NCBI RefSeq assembly: GCF_002140715.2
Contig: NZ_NGLE02000001.1
Coordinates: 1,359,001-1,423,000, forward strand
Reading direction: 5' to 3'
Origin: Enterococcus sp. 4G2_DIV0659
GTDB lineage: Bacteria > Bacillota > Bacilli > Lactobacillales > Enterococcaceae
Length of the DNA: 64,000 nucleotides
Made by a program: the position numbers and the translations under genes. The notes beneath the pieces are model-generated. The model had not been told where the DNA came from. It was given only the letters and a program-made list of their open reading frames with translations, and did no database searches. Positions 24,801 to 35,282 of this stretch are shown piece by piece. Positions within the stretch are counted from its first letter, which is position 1; each line of letters begins with the position of its first letter.

Positions 24801-26327
24801 ATGATGACTATTTCTTTAGAAAAAATCCGTGAATGTTTACTGAAAGAACAGCTTTTAAAAGAATTTACTTCAGATTCAGGTTGGTCCTTGACGATCCCTG
24901 AGTCGTTAGCCAATAAATCATTTGACGCACTTTCCTACGATTCTCGTACGATTAGTGCTAACACTCTATTTTTCTGCAAAGGATTGAACTTCAAAGCAAA
25001 ATATTTAGCAGATGCCGTAGCATCTGGTCTTGATGTCTATATAGCGGAAGAACCTTATGACGTTTCTGCCAAACTTGGAATTATTGTCACTGATATCAAA
25101 AAAGCGATGGCTGTTTTGAGTATGGCATTTTATGACTATCCCCAAAGAAAATTAAAGCTGATTGGTTTTACTGGTACCAAAGGGAAAACGACTGCGGCTT
25201 ACTTCACAAAATTCATTCTGGATCATGCGACCCATCAAAAAACAGCGATGTTGTCTACTATGAATTCAACATTAGATGGACAAACGTATTTTAAATCTCA
25301 TTTGACTACACCAGAATCTTTGGATCTTTATCAAATGATGGCAACTGCAGTCGAGAATCAGATGACGCATTTTATTATGGAAGTCTCTTCTCAGGCTTAT
25401 AAAACTAATCGTGTATATGGTTTATTTTTCGATGTAGGCATTTTTCTAAATATCACACCTGATCATATCAGCCCGATCGAGCATCCAACATTCGATGATT
25501 ATTTTTTCTGCAAACGTCAATTGATTGCCCATTCAAAAACGATTATTTTGAATCACAACTCAGATTATTTCCAACTTTTGAAAGAAACGGCTGAATTTTT
25601 GGAAACACCTTATATTACTTATGGTAATGGCACTCAAAATCAACCAGACATTGATTATACCTATCAAGCAAACACAGATGATTCTCTTACATTTACTGTT
25701 CAGTCAACGACTGATTCTTTACAGGTTGCAGGGGAGTATCAATTACGCTTAGGTGGAGACTTTAACAAAGGCAACGCATTGAGTGCCATTATTGCCAGCG
25801 CCTTAGTTGGTGCCGACCACACAGATTGTCAACAAGGAGTCAAAGAAACCACGGTTCCTGGAAGAATGGAATTATTGACGAATAAAAACGGTGCGAAGGT
25901 CTATGTAGATTATGCACATAATTATGACAGTTTAAAGAACCTTTTAACGTTTGTCAAAGAGGAACATCCTGATGGCCGTTTACTAGTCGTAATCGGCAGC
26001 ACAGGAAACAAAGCCATTTCCCGGCGCAAAGATTTTGGAGCAGTTTTATCAGAGCTTGCAGATATTGCTATTTTGACAACAGACGATCCAGCCGATGAAA
26101 ATCCAGCCGATATTTGTGCAGAAATTGCGACACACATTACAAGTGATATCCAAGTAGAAACGGTAATCGATCGAGCTGAAGCCATCAAAATTGCACTATC
26201 TCTGAGCAATCCTGAAGATGCGGTTGTTTTAGCCGGAAAAGGGGCTGATTTATATCAAAAAATTAGCGGCAAAGATACACCTTATGAAGGTGATTTTGTG
26301 ATTGCAGAGCACTTGATTCATCAATAA
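24801..26327 (+). CDS. murE: UDP-N-acetylmuramoyl-L-alanyl-D-glutamate--L-lysine ligase
   Basis: 508-aa cytoplasmic Mur ligase that adds the third amino acid to the peptidoglycan stem peptide. The ATP-binding loop is GFTGTKGKTTAAYFTKF (about residue 118). The central domain includes HLTTPESLDLY and EVSSQAYKTNR, and the amino-acid specificity region reads TTDDPADENP, of the lysine-adding type rather than the DNPR of diaminopimelate ligases. This agrees with the L-Lys peptidoglycan of enterococci. Two ATGs stand in tandem at 24801 and 24804 after GGAGG; either may be used. Confidence 0.94.
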   Translation: MMTISLEKIRECLLKEQLLKEFTSDSGWSLTIPESLANKSFDALSYDSRTISANTLFFCKGLNFKAKYLADAVASGLDVYIAEEPYDVSAKLGIIVTDIKKAMAVLSMAFYDYPQRKLKLIGFTGTKGKTTAAYFTKFILDHATHQKTAMLSTMNSTLDGQTYFKSHLTTPESLDLYQMMATAVENQMTHFIMEVSSQAYKTNRVYGLFFDVGIFLNITPDHISPIEHPTFDDYFFCKRQLIAHSKTIILNHNSDYFQLLKETAEFLETPYITYGNGTQNQPDIDYTYQANTDDSLTFTVQSTTDSLQVAGEYQLRLGGDFNKGNALSAIIASALVGADHTDCQQGVKETTVPGRMELLTNKNGAKVYVDYAHNYDSLKNLLTFVKEEHPDGRLLVVIGSTGNKAISRRKDFGAVLSELADIAILTTDDPADENPADICAEIATHITSDIQVETVIDRAEAIKIALSLSNPEDAVVLAGKGADLYQKISGKDTPYEGDFVIAEHLIHQ

Positions 26328-26339
26328 AATATATTTCTA

Positions 26340-26379
26340 AAGTAGTTAGCTTTTTCAAAAATTAGCTAACTACTTTTTT
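26340..26379. terminator. Bidirectional terminator between murE and the AEC gene
   Basis: 12-bp stem AAGTAGTTAGCT (26340-26351) / AGCTAACTACTT (26364-26375) with T-run to 26379. Confidence 0.85.
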
Positions 26380-26391
26380 CTCTTCCATCAC

Positions 26392-27300
26392 TTATCCCAT
26401 CAAAATCATCACAAGTGTCATTAAAACTAAACTAATCAAAATGCTCAAAGAAGAAGTAAAACCAACCGTTTCTTCCGGCATCCCTGCTTTCACACTATTG
26501 ATGACTGAAAATGTCGGCATCGGTGCTAAACTTAATACCACTAAAACAATTCGCAACATCGGATCTAACGGGATAACAAAAGCAAACAGCAATGCTAAGA
26601 TTCCGCCACATACATAACGCCAAGCTAGGACTTCTTTAACTAACTGCAATGCTTTTTTTGGTAATCGTAATTCAAAATATAACCCGATCATAAACATAGA
26701 TAAAAACCCATTGGCTTTAGCAATCATTTCTAGTATACTCACCAATTCGTTTGGTAATCTCACTTGAATAATTCCTAGCACTAACATGACCATATATGCC
26801 GTAAATGGGACAGATTTAAATAAAGATAAGATAATTTTCTTTAATGTCGTCTCTTCTTGTGAACCGATCATTTTATCAATCAACAAGGTACTTCCACCAG
26901 TTAACATCACGCTATTTCCAATATCAAACATTAATAAAAAAGGAACCGCTAACGGATAGAACCCTTGTATAAAAGGCAAACTAAAATTCCCGATATTATA
27001 ACCAGACATCGAATACAATTGAAATTGTTGTTCTACACTCGATCTCTTTTTACTCACTCGACTGCCAACTAAAATAACCACGATATTCAATATAATTCCC
27101 ATTGCCAACAAAAAAAACAATGTGCCTGAAACAGCCGCATTCGCTAGACTAACAATCACTGTCGCTGGTAAGGTGATATTCACTATAATAACCGATAACA
27201 TTCCGCCGTCAGCTTTTTTTAATAAACCAATACGTTTCATCAAATAACCTAAAAATATCATAAAGCAAAAACCAAACGCTTGTATTAAAATCTCTTTCAT
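26392..27300 (-). CDS. AEC family (auxin efflux carrier-like) transporter
   Basis: 302-aa membrane protein with about ten predicted helices, of the AEC family (Pfam Mem_trans). In lactic acid bacteria members include malate permeases and export of other organic acids. The N-terminus has GYLMKRIGLL and the mid-region YNIGNFSLPF, which is conserved in the family. No metabolic gene adjoins it, so the substrate is open. GAGGAGG lies 8 nt before the ATG. It is flanked by terminators on both sides, so it is probably monocistronic. Confidence 0.83.
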   Translation of the reverse strand: MKEILIQAFGFCFMIFLGYLMKRIGLLKKADGGMLSVIIVNITLPATVIVSLANAAVSGTLFFLLAMGIILNIVVILVGSRVSKKRSSVEQQFQLYSMSGYNIGNFSLPFIQGFYPLAVPFLLMFDIGNSVMLTGGSTLLIDKMIGSQEETTLKKIILSLFKSVPFTAYMVMLVLGIIQVRLPNELVSILEMIAKANGFLSMFMIGLYFELRLPKKALQLVKEVLAWRYVCGGILALLFAFVIPLDPMLRIVLVVLSLAPMPTFSVINSVKAGMPEETVGFTSSLSILISLVLMTLVMILMG

Positions 27301-27356
27301 CGAAGTGCCTCCTCTTGTCTCCTTCTAACAGTACCACAAGTAATAGGTTTCATTCA

Positions 27357-27393
27357 AAAAAACATCTACGCAAACTACACGCAGATGTTTTTT
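27357..27393. terminator. Terminator after the MFS exporter gene
   Basis: Stem AAAAAACATCT (27357-27367) / AGATGTTTTTT (27383-27393), bidirectional, 21 bp beyond the leftward stop. Confidence 0.85.
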
Positions 27394-27413
27394 ATAGCTA
27401 TCCTTTTCGCTTC

Positions 27414-28604
27414 TTAGTTCATTTTCATCAGATATTTCCACGCCAAAACAAACATACAACTAGCAATTACAAGAAAATATAGCGGCATTGCTAACAATGT
27501 ACCATTGTGAAATTTACTCATGCCAAAAGTAAACACACTAACAAGCAAATAATACCCCAAACTAAAGAGTGCTCCTGCTGAACCGATCACCTCTTGAAAG
27601 TCCACCAAAGCCAAACTAAGACAATTTGGCAAAGCCATTCCTGTCCCAGTTAATACTGTAAAAATTCCAACTAACATCGTCCAAAATTGAATAGTTTTCG
27701 GAAAAATTCCAATCGCAACAAACACTAAAAAAATCGTTCCGATAATAACAACTTTAAGCCCTAGAAGAATAATTCTTTCAGGCTCATAAACAGACAATAA
27801 TCGCTTGGACAACAACGCACCAAAAATAGATGCACCCGCAACACTAATTCCCAAAAAGCCGTAGGTTGCTGTAGATAATTGAAAATACTCAATAAATATA
27901 AAGGGCGCTTCTGCATAGTAGCTAAATAGTAACCCATTGATTGCACCAATTAAAAAGCCATACGTCAAAACTTTAGGATTTGTGAGCAAGCGTTTAATAA
28001 TCGGCAATAACTTTACCGGCACTCGCTGCTCTGGTTGAAATGTCTCTGGCAAACGTAAAAATGCATAGCTGAAAACCAACACACTCATCACAACCAAAGC
28101 AAAAAAGACCGATCTAAATCCTAAATACTGATCAATAATCCCGCCAATTAACGGACCAATCGCTGGAGTAAACGCTAACGCGGCAGAAATTTGAGCAAAT
28201 AAAGCATGGCGTTTATTTCCTGAGTAGCTTTCTCGTAAAATCGTCTGCGTTACCACCGATCCTGTACTTGCGCCAAAAGCTTGAACAAAACGAGCGAATA
28301 ATAATGGACCGATCGCCCCAGAGCTAAAACAAAGAAAACTTCCCAAACCATAAACAACTAATCCGTAAAGCATTGCCTTACGACGTCCAATAAAATCAGA
28401 TAGCCACCCCCAGAAAAACACACCAAAGGCAAAAGCTAAAAAATAAACACTTAATGTTAACTGCACCGCCGACATCGAGATATTAAAATCACTTGCAATA
28501 TCAGGAAGCGACGGAGTAAAAATCGTTTCACTAATTTGCGGAAATCCTACTAAAACAATCAGTAATACTACTGAAGGTACGTGAGTTTTGATGCTTTTTT
28601 TCAA
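27414..28604 (-). CDS. MFS multidrug exporter, Bcr/CflA type
   Basis: 396-aa transporter with 12 predicted helices. The loop motif GWLSDFIGRRKAMLYG between helices 2 and 3 (motif A) and the RFVQAFGASTGSVVTQTILRE stretch are characteristic of the Bcr/CflA drug-H+ antiporter family; the start LPSLPDIASDFN-like pattern (FTPSLPDIASDFN) agrees. It begins with TTG at 28604, 8 nt after AGGAGG, a start that would lower translation. The 5' leader holds three tandem copies of a structured element ending just at the Shine-Dalgarno, which suggests control at RNA level. The substrate is unknown. Confidence 0.88.
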   Translation of the reverse strand: MKKSIKTHVPSVVLLIVLVGFPQISETIFTPSLPDIASDFNISMSAVQLTLSVYFLAFAFGVFFWGWLSDFIGRRKAMLYGLVVYGLGSFLCFSSGAIGPLLFARFVQAFGASTGSVVTQTILRESYSGNKRHALFAQISAALAFTPAIGPLIGGIIDQYLGFRSVFFALVVMSVLVFSYAFLRLPETFQPEQRVPVKLLPIIKRLLTNPKVLTYGFLIGAINGLLFSYYAEAPFIFIEYFQLSTATYGFLGISVAGASIFGALLSKRLLSVYEPERIILLGLKVVIIGTIFLVFVAIGIFPKTIQFWTMLVGIFTVLTGTGMALPNCLSLALVDFQEVIGSAGALFSLGYYLLVSVFTFGMSKFHNGTLLAMPLYFLVIASCMFVLAWKYLMKMN

Positions 28605-28980
28605 GAAAATTCCTCCTAAATTAAAAGCGAAGTGGGCTTGTTCAGACTCGAATGGAAAATAGGAAAAAATGACTGAGGCGCTTTTAGCCTCTTTCAGGTT
28701 TTATCTTTTTCCCGAGAGTCTAGTCCACTTCGCTAGATACCATTAAAAGCGAAGTGGGCTCGTTCAGGCTCGTTTGGAAAATAGGAAAAAATGACTGAGG
28801 CGCTTTTAGCTTCTTTCAGGTTTTATCTTTTTCCCGAGAGTCTAGTCCACTTCGCTAGATACCATTAAAAGCGAAGTGGGCTCGTTCAGGCTCGAATGGA
28901 AAATAGGAAAAAATGACTGAGGCGCTTTTAGCCTCTTTCAGGTTTTATCTTTTTCCCGAGAGTCTAGTCCACTTCACTAA
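28605..28980 (-). promoter_or_regulatory. Three tandem 122-bp structured leader elements before the MFS gene
   Basis: Copies begin at 28621, 28743 and 28865 on the plus strand and are almost identical. Each is a long imperfect palindrome: outer stem AGCGAAGTGG / CCACTTCGCT, a second stem around GACTC / GAGTC, and an inner hairpin GAGGC / GCCTC followed on the minus strand by AGTCATTTTTT, which looks like a terminator. The copy nearest the gene runs directly into TTTAGGAGGAA and the TTG start. Copy 2 has one change (AGCCTC to AGCTTC) inside the hairpin. The gap onward to 29131 contains a GC-rich patch near 29019-29036 and nothing else I can identify. Confidence 0.6.
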
Positions 28981-29131
28981 TTCATTAAATTAAAGGGGTG
29001 AAAAAAAACATCTATCTCCGGGAAGCGGCGGGAGCATGATCAATATTAATTTATAGGTATCCATCAGCTGTTCACTTCCTTTTCTTTCGTTATATTTCAT
29101 TCACGTGTATTATAACATATGCATGTTTTCT

Positions 29132-29920
29132 TTATTTAAATAGATTGCCCACAAACTCAATGGTTTGATCTGAAGGCTGTCCAGCCATCGCTTGTGCATT
29201 TTGGCGATTAAGGTCTCCTAAAATCATTGAACGGGTCTTACCAAAGTTTTCAAAGATTTCATCCATACATTCTTCTGGGGTCATTGCAGCTGCTAAGGCC
29301 GCTTTGCCAGCTTCAGTATCAGGCAGAGATTCTAAGAAACTTGGCGTAATCGTTGAGCCTAAAATTGGAACCATAACATCTACATTGGTCTCTAACATTT
29401 CAAAACCTACAGCTTCGGTCATTTTAATAATAAATGACTTTCCAGCACCATATTGAGCAATATAAGGCGCACCAGTTATGCCAGACATTGAACCAACATT
29501 AATAATTCCGCCTCGATTTTTTTCCTTAAATAATTTTGTATAGTAATGGAAATATTTCATAAATGACACAATATTAACGTTGATCATTTTTTCTTCTTGT
29601 TCCCACGTTTGTTCGTATAACGGACCAAATACGCTTAAACAAGCAACATAAGAAACAAAACCAACATCTAATTTTTTTGTTTGATCAATAATTCGTTCAA
29701 TTGATCCATCCGTAGATAAATCTTCTGTTACAACCTGATAATCTACTTGATAGCCTTCTTTCAATTCTTTGCCTAAACTTTCTAATGCTTCCGTTCTTCT
29801 GCCAATCAATACAACGTTTAATCCTCTTTCAGCTAATGATTTAGCCATTGCTTTTCCAACACCATCAGTGGCACCAAAGATAATGCCCCACTCACCATAT
29901 TTTTCTTTAAACTCTGACAT
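29132..29920 (-). CDS. SDR family NAD(P)-dependent oxidoreductase
   Basis: 262-aa short-chain dehydrogenase. The cofactor loop is IIFGATDGVGKAMAKSL (glycine motif as GATDGVG), followed by LIGRR, which suggests NADP(H) use. The catalytic Ser lies in NVGSMSGITG and the Tyr-Lys pair in YGAGK (about residues 154-158). The usual NNAG motif is replaced by SYVACLSVFG. The substrate is not predictable. GGAGGAGG precedes the ATG. It stands alone. Confidence 0.87.
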   Translation of the reverse strand: MSEFKEKYGEWGIIFGATDGVGKAMAKSLAERGLNVVLIGRRTEALESLGKELKEGYQVDYQVVTEDLSTDGSIERIIDQTKKLDVGFVSYVACLSVFGPLYEQTWEQEEKMINVNIVSFMKYFHYYTKLFKEKNRGGIINVGSMSGITGAPYIAQYGAGKSFIIKMTEAVGFEMLETNVDVMVPILGSTITPSFLESLPDTEAGKAALAAAMTPEECMDEIFENFGKTRSMILGDLNRQNAQAMAGQPSDQTIEFVGNLFK

Positions 29921-30214
29921 TTTTTCCTCCTCCTTCTAAATTGAACTGTTACACAAGTTTTTTGCCATCTTTTTTCGAGATACTGACTTGTAGCTATAGA
30001 TCTGTTTTCATAAATCGCCATTTAATTACGTTTGTTATTATAATTGTATATGTAATCGTTTTCTGAATCAATAGTTAAATTTATCGAATAACGTTATCCC
30101 ATTTTATTCTATGTCTGTATAAACTTTGCTTAAAAATCTATAACCTTTAGGAACAATTAATGATAAACTGATCGTATACACTGGAAATGAATTATATTAA
30201 AGGAGTGATCAAAC

Positions 30215-31207
30215 ATGGATTTAACTCAATTTATCGCTGATGATTTTAGCGGCTTTATCAGTATTACTTCTGAGCAAAAATCATTATTTACTAAAGCTTA
30301 CGGTTATCGTGACTATCCAAATAAAATAGAAAATGAATTAGATACGATTTTTGGCACTGCCTCTGGCGGAAAAACATTTATCGCTATTGCAATCATGAAA
30401 CTACTGGAAGAAAAACAACTTGGAATCGATCAACCAATTACTGAGCTTCTTTCAGCTTCATTGCCTAATATAGATCCACAGGTGACCATTCATCAACTAC
30501 TCAATCATACTTCTGGGATTGGTGACTACTATGACGAAGAGGTCATCACTGATTATGCTGAATTATGGACTGATTTTCCAAATTATAAAATACGTAAAAA
30601 TAGTGATCTGCTTCCTCTTTTTATCCATAAAAAAATGATGTATTCCCCAGGAAATAAATTTCAATACAACAATACCGGATATGTTCTTTTAGCGATGATT
30701 ATTGAAGAATTGACGCACCAAGATTTCGATAGCTATCTAGAGGAAATACTTTTCAAACCAGCTAACATGAGTTCCACTGGTTATTATGCTTTAGATCGGC
30801 TACCCGCTAATACAGCCAATGCTTATATTTTTGATTCAAAATCAAACGAGTATTATAGTAATATTTATAGTATAGATGCCAAAGGTACTGGCGCTGGCGG
30901 CTGCTTTACTACCTTAAAAGACCTTGAACGTTTTTGGCAAACTCTTTTCAGCGGAAAAATCATTTCTACACATGCGGTAAATTTGATGCAGACAACACAA
31001 GGCTCTGATTATTATGGCTATGGTTTTTGGCTTGCTACAAAAAATGCGGTCGCTTTTCCTTATATGCAAGGACAAGACCCTGGAATCTCATTTATTTCTT
31101 CTTATAATCAAAACACCGAACTGATGATTACGATTATGAGTAATTTGGGTCAAGATGTTTGGAAAATGCATCGTGGCCTTTCAACAGAATTATCAGGTGA
31201 AGAATGA
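30215..31207 (+). CDS. Serine hydrolase, beta-lactamase/penicillin-binding (S12) family
   Basis: 330-aa protein with the S12 fold. The catalytic SxxK is SGGK (in GTASGGKTFIAIAIMKLL, about residue 52), the second motif is YNN (in FQYNNTGYVLLA), and HQLLNHTSGIGDYY is the usual strand before it. There is no signal peptide, so it is probably cytoplasmic. Relatives are esterases, D-aminopeptidases and others, so beta-lactamase activity should not be assumed. It overlaps the next gene by 4 bp (ATGA), and both belong to the same family, which suggests a tandem duplication followed by divergence. Confidence 0.85.
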   Translation: MDLTQFIADDFSGFISITSEQKSLFTKAYGYRDYPNKIENELDTIFGTASGGKTFIAIAIMKLLEEKQLGIDQPITELLSASLPNIDPQVTIHQLLNHTSGIGDYYDEEVITDYAELWTDFPNYKIRKNSDLLPLFIHKKMMYSPGNKFQYNNTGYVLLAMIIEELTHQDFDSYLEEILFKPANMSSTGYYALDRLPANTANAYIFDSKSNEYYSNIYSIDAKGTGAGGCFTTLKDLERFWQTLFSGKIISTHAVNLMQTTQGSDYYGYGFWLATKNAVAFPYMQGQDPGISFISSYNQNTELMITIMSNLGQDVWKMHRGLSTELSGEE

Positions 31208-32526
31208 GCATGAATTTTAAACAGAAAATACACGCATATTTATCAGATTATCAACAACAGGGATACTTAAACGGTAGTCTTTTGATTGCTGATCGTACAG
31301 GAATTATTTTAGAAAAAAGTTATGGTTCTTCTTGTTTTGAATTTAATCTCAAGAATACAAATAACACCAAGTATCAAATCGGCTCACTGACGAAAGCTTT
31401 TACTTCAATGGCTATTTTGATTTTGCACCATAACGGTAAACTGAGTATAAATGACACGATAGATACTTATTTTCCTGAATATCCAAATGGAGCTAACATA
31501 ACAATTTATCAATGTATGACGTGCACTTCAGGTATTCCAGATTTTACTGCACTAGAAAATTTTTGGGAAGTTACAATGCGACTTAGTTGGACTTTAGACG
31601 ATATGATTGAGTTGTTTAAATATCTACCACTTGATTTTAAACCAGGAACTCAGTTCGCTTATTCTAGTTCTGGCTATTTGTTACTGACAAAGATTATTGA
31701 GCTTGTTTCAGGTCAATCGTATGCCGCTTTTTTAAAAGAACACATTTTTGAACCACTTAAAATGACGAATACTGGTTGCGCCAATGAAGCTGATATCATT
31801 GAAAATTTAGCGTTTAGCTATAGCTACTGGGAAAAAGAAATTCAAACGCCTCAAACAAATTTATCCTTTCCGTTAGGCGCATACGGACTTTATTCAACGA
31901 TTCATGATTTGTATCGTTGGGATCAAGGAATTAGACACCATTTATTGATCCCGGAACAGTTAACACAGTTGATGTCCACACCTTCTCAAAGTAGCTACGC
32001 CTGTGGCTGGGATATTACTACAATTAATGGACAGACATGCCGACAACATTTTGGAAATATTAGTGGCTATGTCAGCGCCATCAAGCAGTTTGAAACAGAT
32101 GAATTAACAATCCTCTTCTTAAGTAATCTTGATGTGATACCTGTTACTACTATTACAAAAAATATCGCTGAACTATGGTTTGGCGAAGAAGTACCCACCT
32201 CTTTTCCTATGATTAGTCAAGTAGAAAAACAGCCCCTTCCCTCACTCAGTGAATTTGTCGGAACATTTTTATTAGATAATCTCTCAACAGTGGACATCGT
32301 CAGACAACAGGACGAATTATTTTTCATTGTCCCGAAACTATATGGGGTACTTTATAAATTCAAGCTTCGTTTGGTCTGGTTGACCTCTGATACAATCATT
32401 TTTAAATCAAAAAAAATCAACGAGACACTCACTTTTTCTAATAGAGAGTCTGGCGACTTTCAGAAGATAACTTATACAGACTACGATGGACGAACACAAC
32501 CTCTAAAAAAAATAAAAAATGATTGA
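31204..32526 (+). CDS. Serine hydrolase, S12 family, longer paralogue
   Basis: 440-aa paralogue of the upstream gene, with SxxK as SLTK (QIGSLTKAFTSMAIL, about residue 60), YSS in place of YxN (FAYSSSGYLLLT), and MTCTSGIPDF matching the HTSG strand of the neighbour. A C-terminal domain of about 100 residues (LSEFVGTFLLDN onward) is extra and resembles the beta-barrel add-on seen in some S12 esterases. The start ATG overlaps the preceding stop; a second ATG at 31210 lies 10 nt after AGGTGA and may be used instead. Substrate unknown. Confidence 0.84.
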   Translation: MSMNFKQKIHAYLSDYQQQGYLNGSLLIADRTGIILEKSYGSSCFEFNLKNTNNTKYQIGSLTKAFTSMAILILHHNGKLSINDTIDTYFPEYPNGANITIYQCMTCTSGIPDFTALENFWEVTMRLSWTLDDMIELFKYLPLDFKPGTQFAYSSSGYLLLTKIIELVSGQSYAAFLKEHIFEPLKMTNTGCANEADIIENLAFSYSYWEKEIQTPQTNLSFPLGAYGLYSTIHDLYRWDQGIRHHLLIPEQLTQLMSTPSQSSYACGWDITTINGQTCRQHFGNISGYVSAIKQFETDELTILFLSNLDVIPVTTITKNIAELWFGEEVPTSFPMISQVEKQPLPSLSEFVGTFLLDNLSTVDIVRQQDELFFIVPKLYGVLYKFKLRLVWLTSDTIIFKSKKINETLTFSNRESGDFQKITYTDYDGRTQPLKKIKND

Positions 32527-32560
32527 GACACAGCTCTACAAGCCATGTCCCAATCATTTA
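32517..32560. terminator. Bidirectional terminator after the serine hydrolase pair
   Basis: Imperfect stem AAATGATTGAGACA (from 32517) against TGTCCCAATCATTTA (to 32560). A further inverted repeat, GACGGGT / ACCCGTC, lies at about 32572-32617, before the leftward copA stop. Confidence 0.65.
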
Positions 32561-32689
32561 GAAATCGAATGGACGGGTCTAGAAGATAACCTAACAGCTA
32601 TATCTAGTACCCGTCAAATTAACGGTGTAATGAAAAGCTGCTTCTTGGAAAACAAGAGCTAGGTCCGTTCTTCCTTTTTACTTTTCAGT

Positions 32690-35164
32690 CTATTTCTTCA
32701 AAGCTGACGGTTTAAATCCTTTTAGCCTCAACGCATTCAATAATACAGAAACAGAACTAAAACTCATTGCAGCTCCTGCAATCATTGGATTTAATAATGG
32801 TCCACCGAACAAATACAAAACACCCATTGCGACAGGAATTCCCAAGGTATTATACGCAAATGCCCAGAATAGATTTTCTTTGATATTTTTGATTGTTGCT
32901 TTGCTTAGTTCAACAGCAGTTGGAACATCCATCAAATCGCTTCGCATCAATACAATATCCGCTGACTCCATTGCCACATCTGTCCCAGAGCCTATAGCAA
33001 TTCCAATATCTGCTTGTGCTAATGCTGGTGCATCGTTGATTCCATCACCAACCATGGCGACTTTCTTGCCTTCTTTTTGTAATTTCATTACTTCATTGGC
33101 TTTATCTTCTGGTAATACTTCACTTAGCACACGATCGATCCCAACTTGTTTTGCGATTGCTTGTGCCGTTCGTTTGTTGTCTCCTGTAATCATCGCTACT
33201 TCAATCCCCATTTGATGCAATTTTTTGATTGCAGGGATACTGTTTGGCTTGATCGTATCCGCTACTGCGATAATTCCAGCGATACGGTCATCTTTGGCGA
33301 TGTACATTGGGGTTTTTCCTTGTTCTGCCAATTGATCGGATTTATTGCCTAGATCTTCTAGAGCGATTCCACGATCATCCATCAATTTTTTATTGCCTAA
33401 TAATAAACGACTGCTTTCGATCGTCACTTCAATTCCGTGACCTGGAATAGCCGTAAATGCCTCTGTAGCTGAGATTGTCAGCCCTTTTTCTTCTGCTCCA
33501 TTGACAATAGCTTCACCTAAGGGATGTTCTGAACCTTTTTCAGCAGAAGCCGCTAAACGTAATAACTCATTTTCTGTCATTCCATTCGCTGTAACAATAT
33601 CTGTAACTTTAGGTTTGCCTTCTGTGATTGTTCCTGTTTTATCAAACACAATCGTTTGGATTTTATGAGTCGTTTCAAGTGCATCTCCACTTTTGATTAA
33701 GACACCATTTTCTGCGCCTTTTCCAGTTCCCACCATAATTGCCGTCGGTGTTGCTAAACCTAGCGCACATGGACAAGCAATCACTAATACTGAAATAGTG
33801 ATCGTCAACGCAAATACCCACGATTCTTGTCCCAAGAAATACCATGCCAAACCAGCTAAAACAGCTAAAACCATGACGATCGGTACAAACACACCAGAAA
33901 TTTTATCCGCCATTTTAGCAATGGGGGCTTTTGAGCCTTGGGCATCTTCCACTAATTTAATGATTTGAGACAAGGCTGTATCTTTCCCTACTTTCGTTGC
34001 CTTAAAACGGAAACTACCGTTTTTGTTGATACTTGCTCCGATAACATTGTCTCCAATTTTTTTCTCAACAGGCATGCTTTCACCTGTCAACATTGATTCA
34101 TCAATTGCTGAAGAGCCTTCGATGACTACACCATCCACTGGAATTTTTTCTCCTGGTCGTACAACAATAATATCTTCTAATTGAACACTGTCCACTGGGA
34201 TTTCCATTTCTTGACCCTTACGGAAAACACGGGCATTTTTTGGTGCTAAGCCCATTAATTTTTTGATTGCTTCTGAGGTTTTCCCTTTTGACACAGCTTC
34301 AAAATATTTCCCTAATGTGATCAAGGTTAAAATCACACCTGCTGATTCATAATACAGTGCTGTTGTAAATTGCGGATCACCAATAAAAATCATAACTGTT
34401 CCATACAAGCTATAAACAACAGCCGCACTTGTTCCTAAAGCCACCAAAGAATCCATATTAGGATGACCTTTAAATAAGGCTTTAAATCCGACTGTAAAAA
34501 AGCTTTTACCCAAATACAATACTGGAATCGTTAAAATCAATTGAAGCGTTGCAAATGTTTCCGGATGCATCATGGGGTCTAAAAATGCTGGTAAAGGTAA
34601 TCCCACCATATGTCCCATAGCTACATATAATAAAGGAACCGTAAAGACAGCCGAGAGCCAAAAGCGTTGCCACATTTCTTTGATATGTTTTTGTTTCTTC
34701 TCACGATCTTTATCTACAGTATTCACCGTATCGATTTGTTCAACCGCCTCATACCCCGCATCAGACACGGCTTTAGTAATGTCTGATACATTCACCGTTG
34801 AAGGATCAAAATCAACTACCATTTTTTCTGTAGCTAAGTTCACGGAAGCTTTTGACACACCATTTAGCTTATTTGTTGCTTTTTCCACTGTTTGAGCACA
34901 TGAAGCACAGGTCATTCCTTCTATATCAAAGGTTCTTCGTTGGTCATTATTCAATGCTTCATAACCAGCATCTGCTACGGCTTTTTGAATATCACTTTCT
35001 GATAGTTGACTTTCATCATATTCAACGCTTAGTTTTTCTGTTGCCAGATTAACTGTTGCTTTTGACACACCGTTAAGCTTGGCTGTTGCTTTTTCTACTG
35101 TTTGGGCACACGAAGCACAGGTCATCCCTTCTATATCAAATGTTTTTGCTTCCACTTTCTCCAT
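32690..35164 (-). CDS. copA: Copper-translocating P1B-type ATPase with two metal-binding domains
   Basis: About 824-aa membrane pump. Two N-terminal heavy-metal domains each carry GMTCASC. The membrane site is CPC in [14 protein letters not shown], the phosphorylation motif is [11 protein letters not shown], the nucleotide-binding region has [14 protein letters not shown] with the HP pair, and the hinge is [17 protein letters not shown] with this architecture indicates Cu(I) export. The start is uncertain: ATG 35164 abuts its GGAG, while GTG 35155 lies 9 nt after it and would remove three residues. The promoter (TTGACA, 17 bp, TAATAT) lies at 35243-35271. No copY or copZ gene adjoins it. Confidence 0.93.
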   Translation of the reverse strand: MEKVEAKTFDIEGMTCASCAQTVEKATAKLNGVSKATVNLATEKLSVEYDESQLSESDIQKAVADAGYEALNNDQRRTFDIEGMTCASCAQTVEKATNKLNGVSKASVNLATEKMVVDFDPSTVNVSDITKAVSDAGYEAVEQIDTVNTVDKDREKKQKHIKEMWQRFWLSAVFTVPLLYVAMGHMVGLPLPAFLDPMMHPETFATLQLILTIPVLYLGKSFFTVGFKALFKGHPNMDSLVALGTSAAVVYSLYGTVMIFIGDPQFTTALYYESAGVILTLITLGKYFEAVSKGKTSEAIKKLMGLAPKNARVFRKGQEMEIPVDSVQLEDIIVVRPGEKIPVDGVVIEGSSAIDESMLTGESMPVEKKIGDNVIGASINKNGSFRFKATKVGKDTALSQIIKLVEDAQGSKAPIAKMADKISGVFVPIVMVLAVLAGLAWYFLGQESWVFALTITISVLVIACPCALGLATPTAIMVGTGKGAENGVLIKSGDALETTHKIQTIVFDKTGTITEGKPKVTDIVTANGMTENELLRLAASAEKGSEHPLGEAIVNGAEEKGLTISATEAFTAIPGHGIEVTIESSRLLLGNKKLMDDRGIALEDLGNKSDQLAEQGKTPMYIAKDDRIAGIIAVADTIKPNSIPAIKKLHQMGIEVAMITGDNKRTAQAIAKQVGIDRVLSEVLPEDKANEVMKLQKEGKKVAMVGDGINDAPALAQADIGIAIGSGTDVAMESADIVLMRSDLMDVPTAVELSKATIKNIKENLFWAFAYNTLGIPVAMGVLYLFGGPLLNPMIAGAAMSFSSVSVLLNALRLKGFKPSALKK

Positions 35165-35210
35165 CTCCTTTGTTTGATTGGTTCGCTTTTTTATTACAGT
35201 TCCAAACAAC

Positions 35211-35271
35211 GACTATAATTGTAGTCGGATCATTTCTCCTTTATATTAAAACAGCATAAGCGATTTGTCAA
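35211..35271 (-). promoter_or_regulatory. copA promoter with CopY-type operator
   Basis: On the minus strand TTGACA (complement of 35266-35271), 17 bp, TAATAT (35243-35248). Just downstream, 35211-35226 reads GACTACAATTATAGTC, a 16-bp near-palindrome that contains TACAnnTATA, one mismatch from the cop box TACAnnTGTA. Confidence 0.75.
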
Positions 35272-35282
35272 CTTAAAGATTC

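Noticed and set aside
28621..28980. CRISPR array or tandem coding repeats
   Set aside because: Three 122-bp palindromic copies follow each other with no spacers and no open frame.
30215..32526. Beta-lactamase resistance genes
   Set aside because: SxxK motifs show only the S12 fold; no signal peptides, and the KTG motif of true beta-lactamases is not seen.
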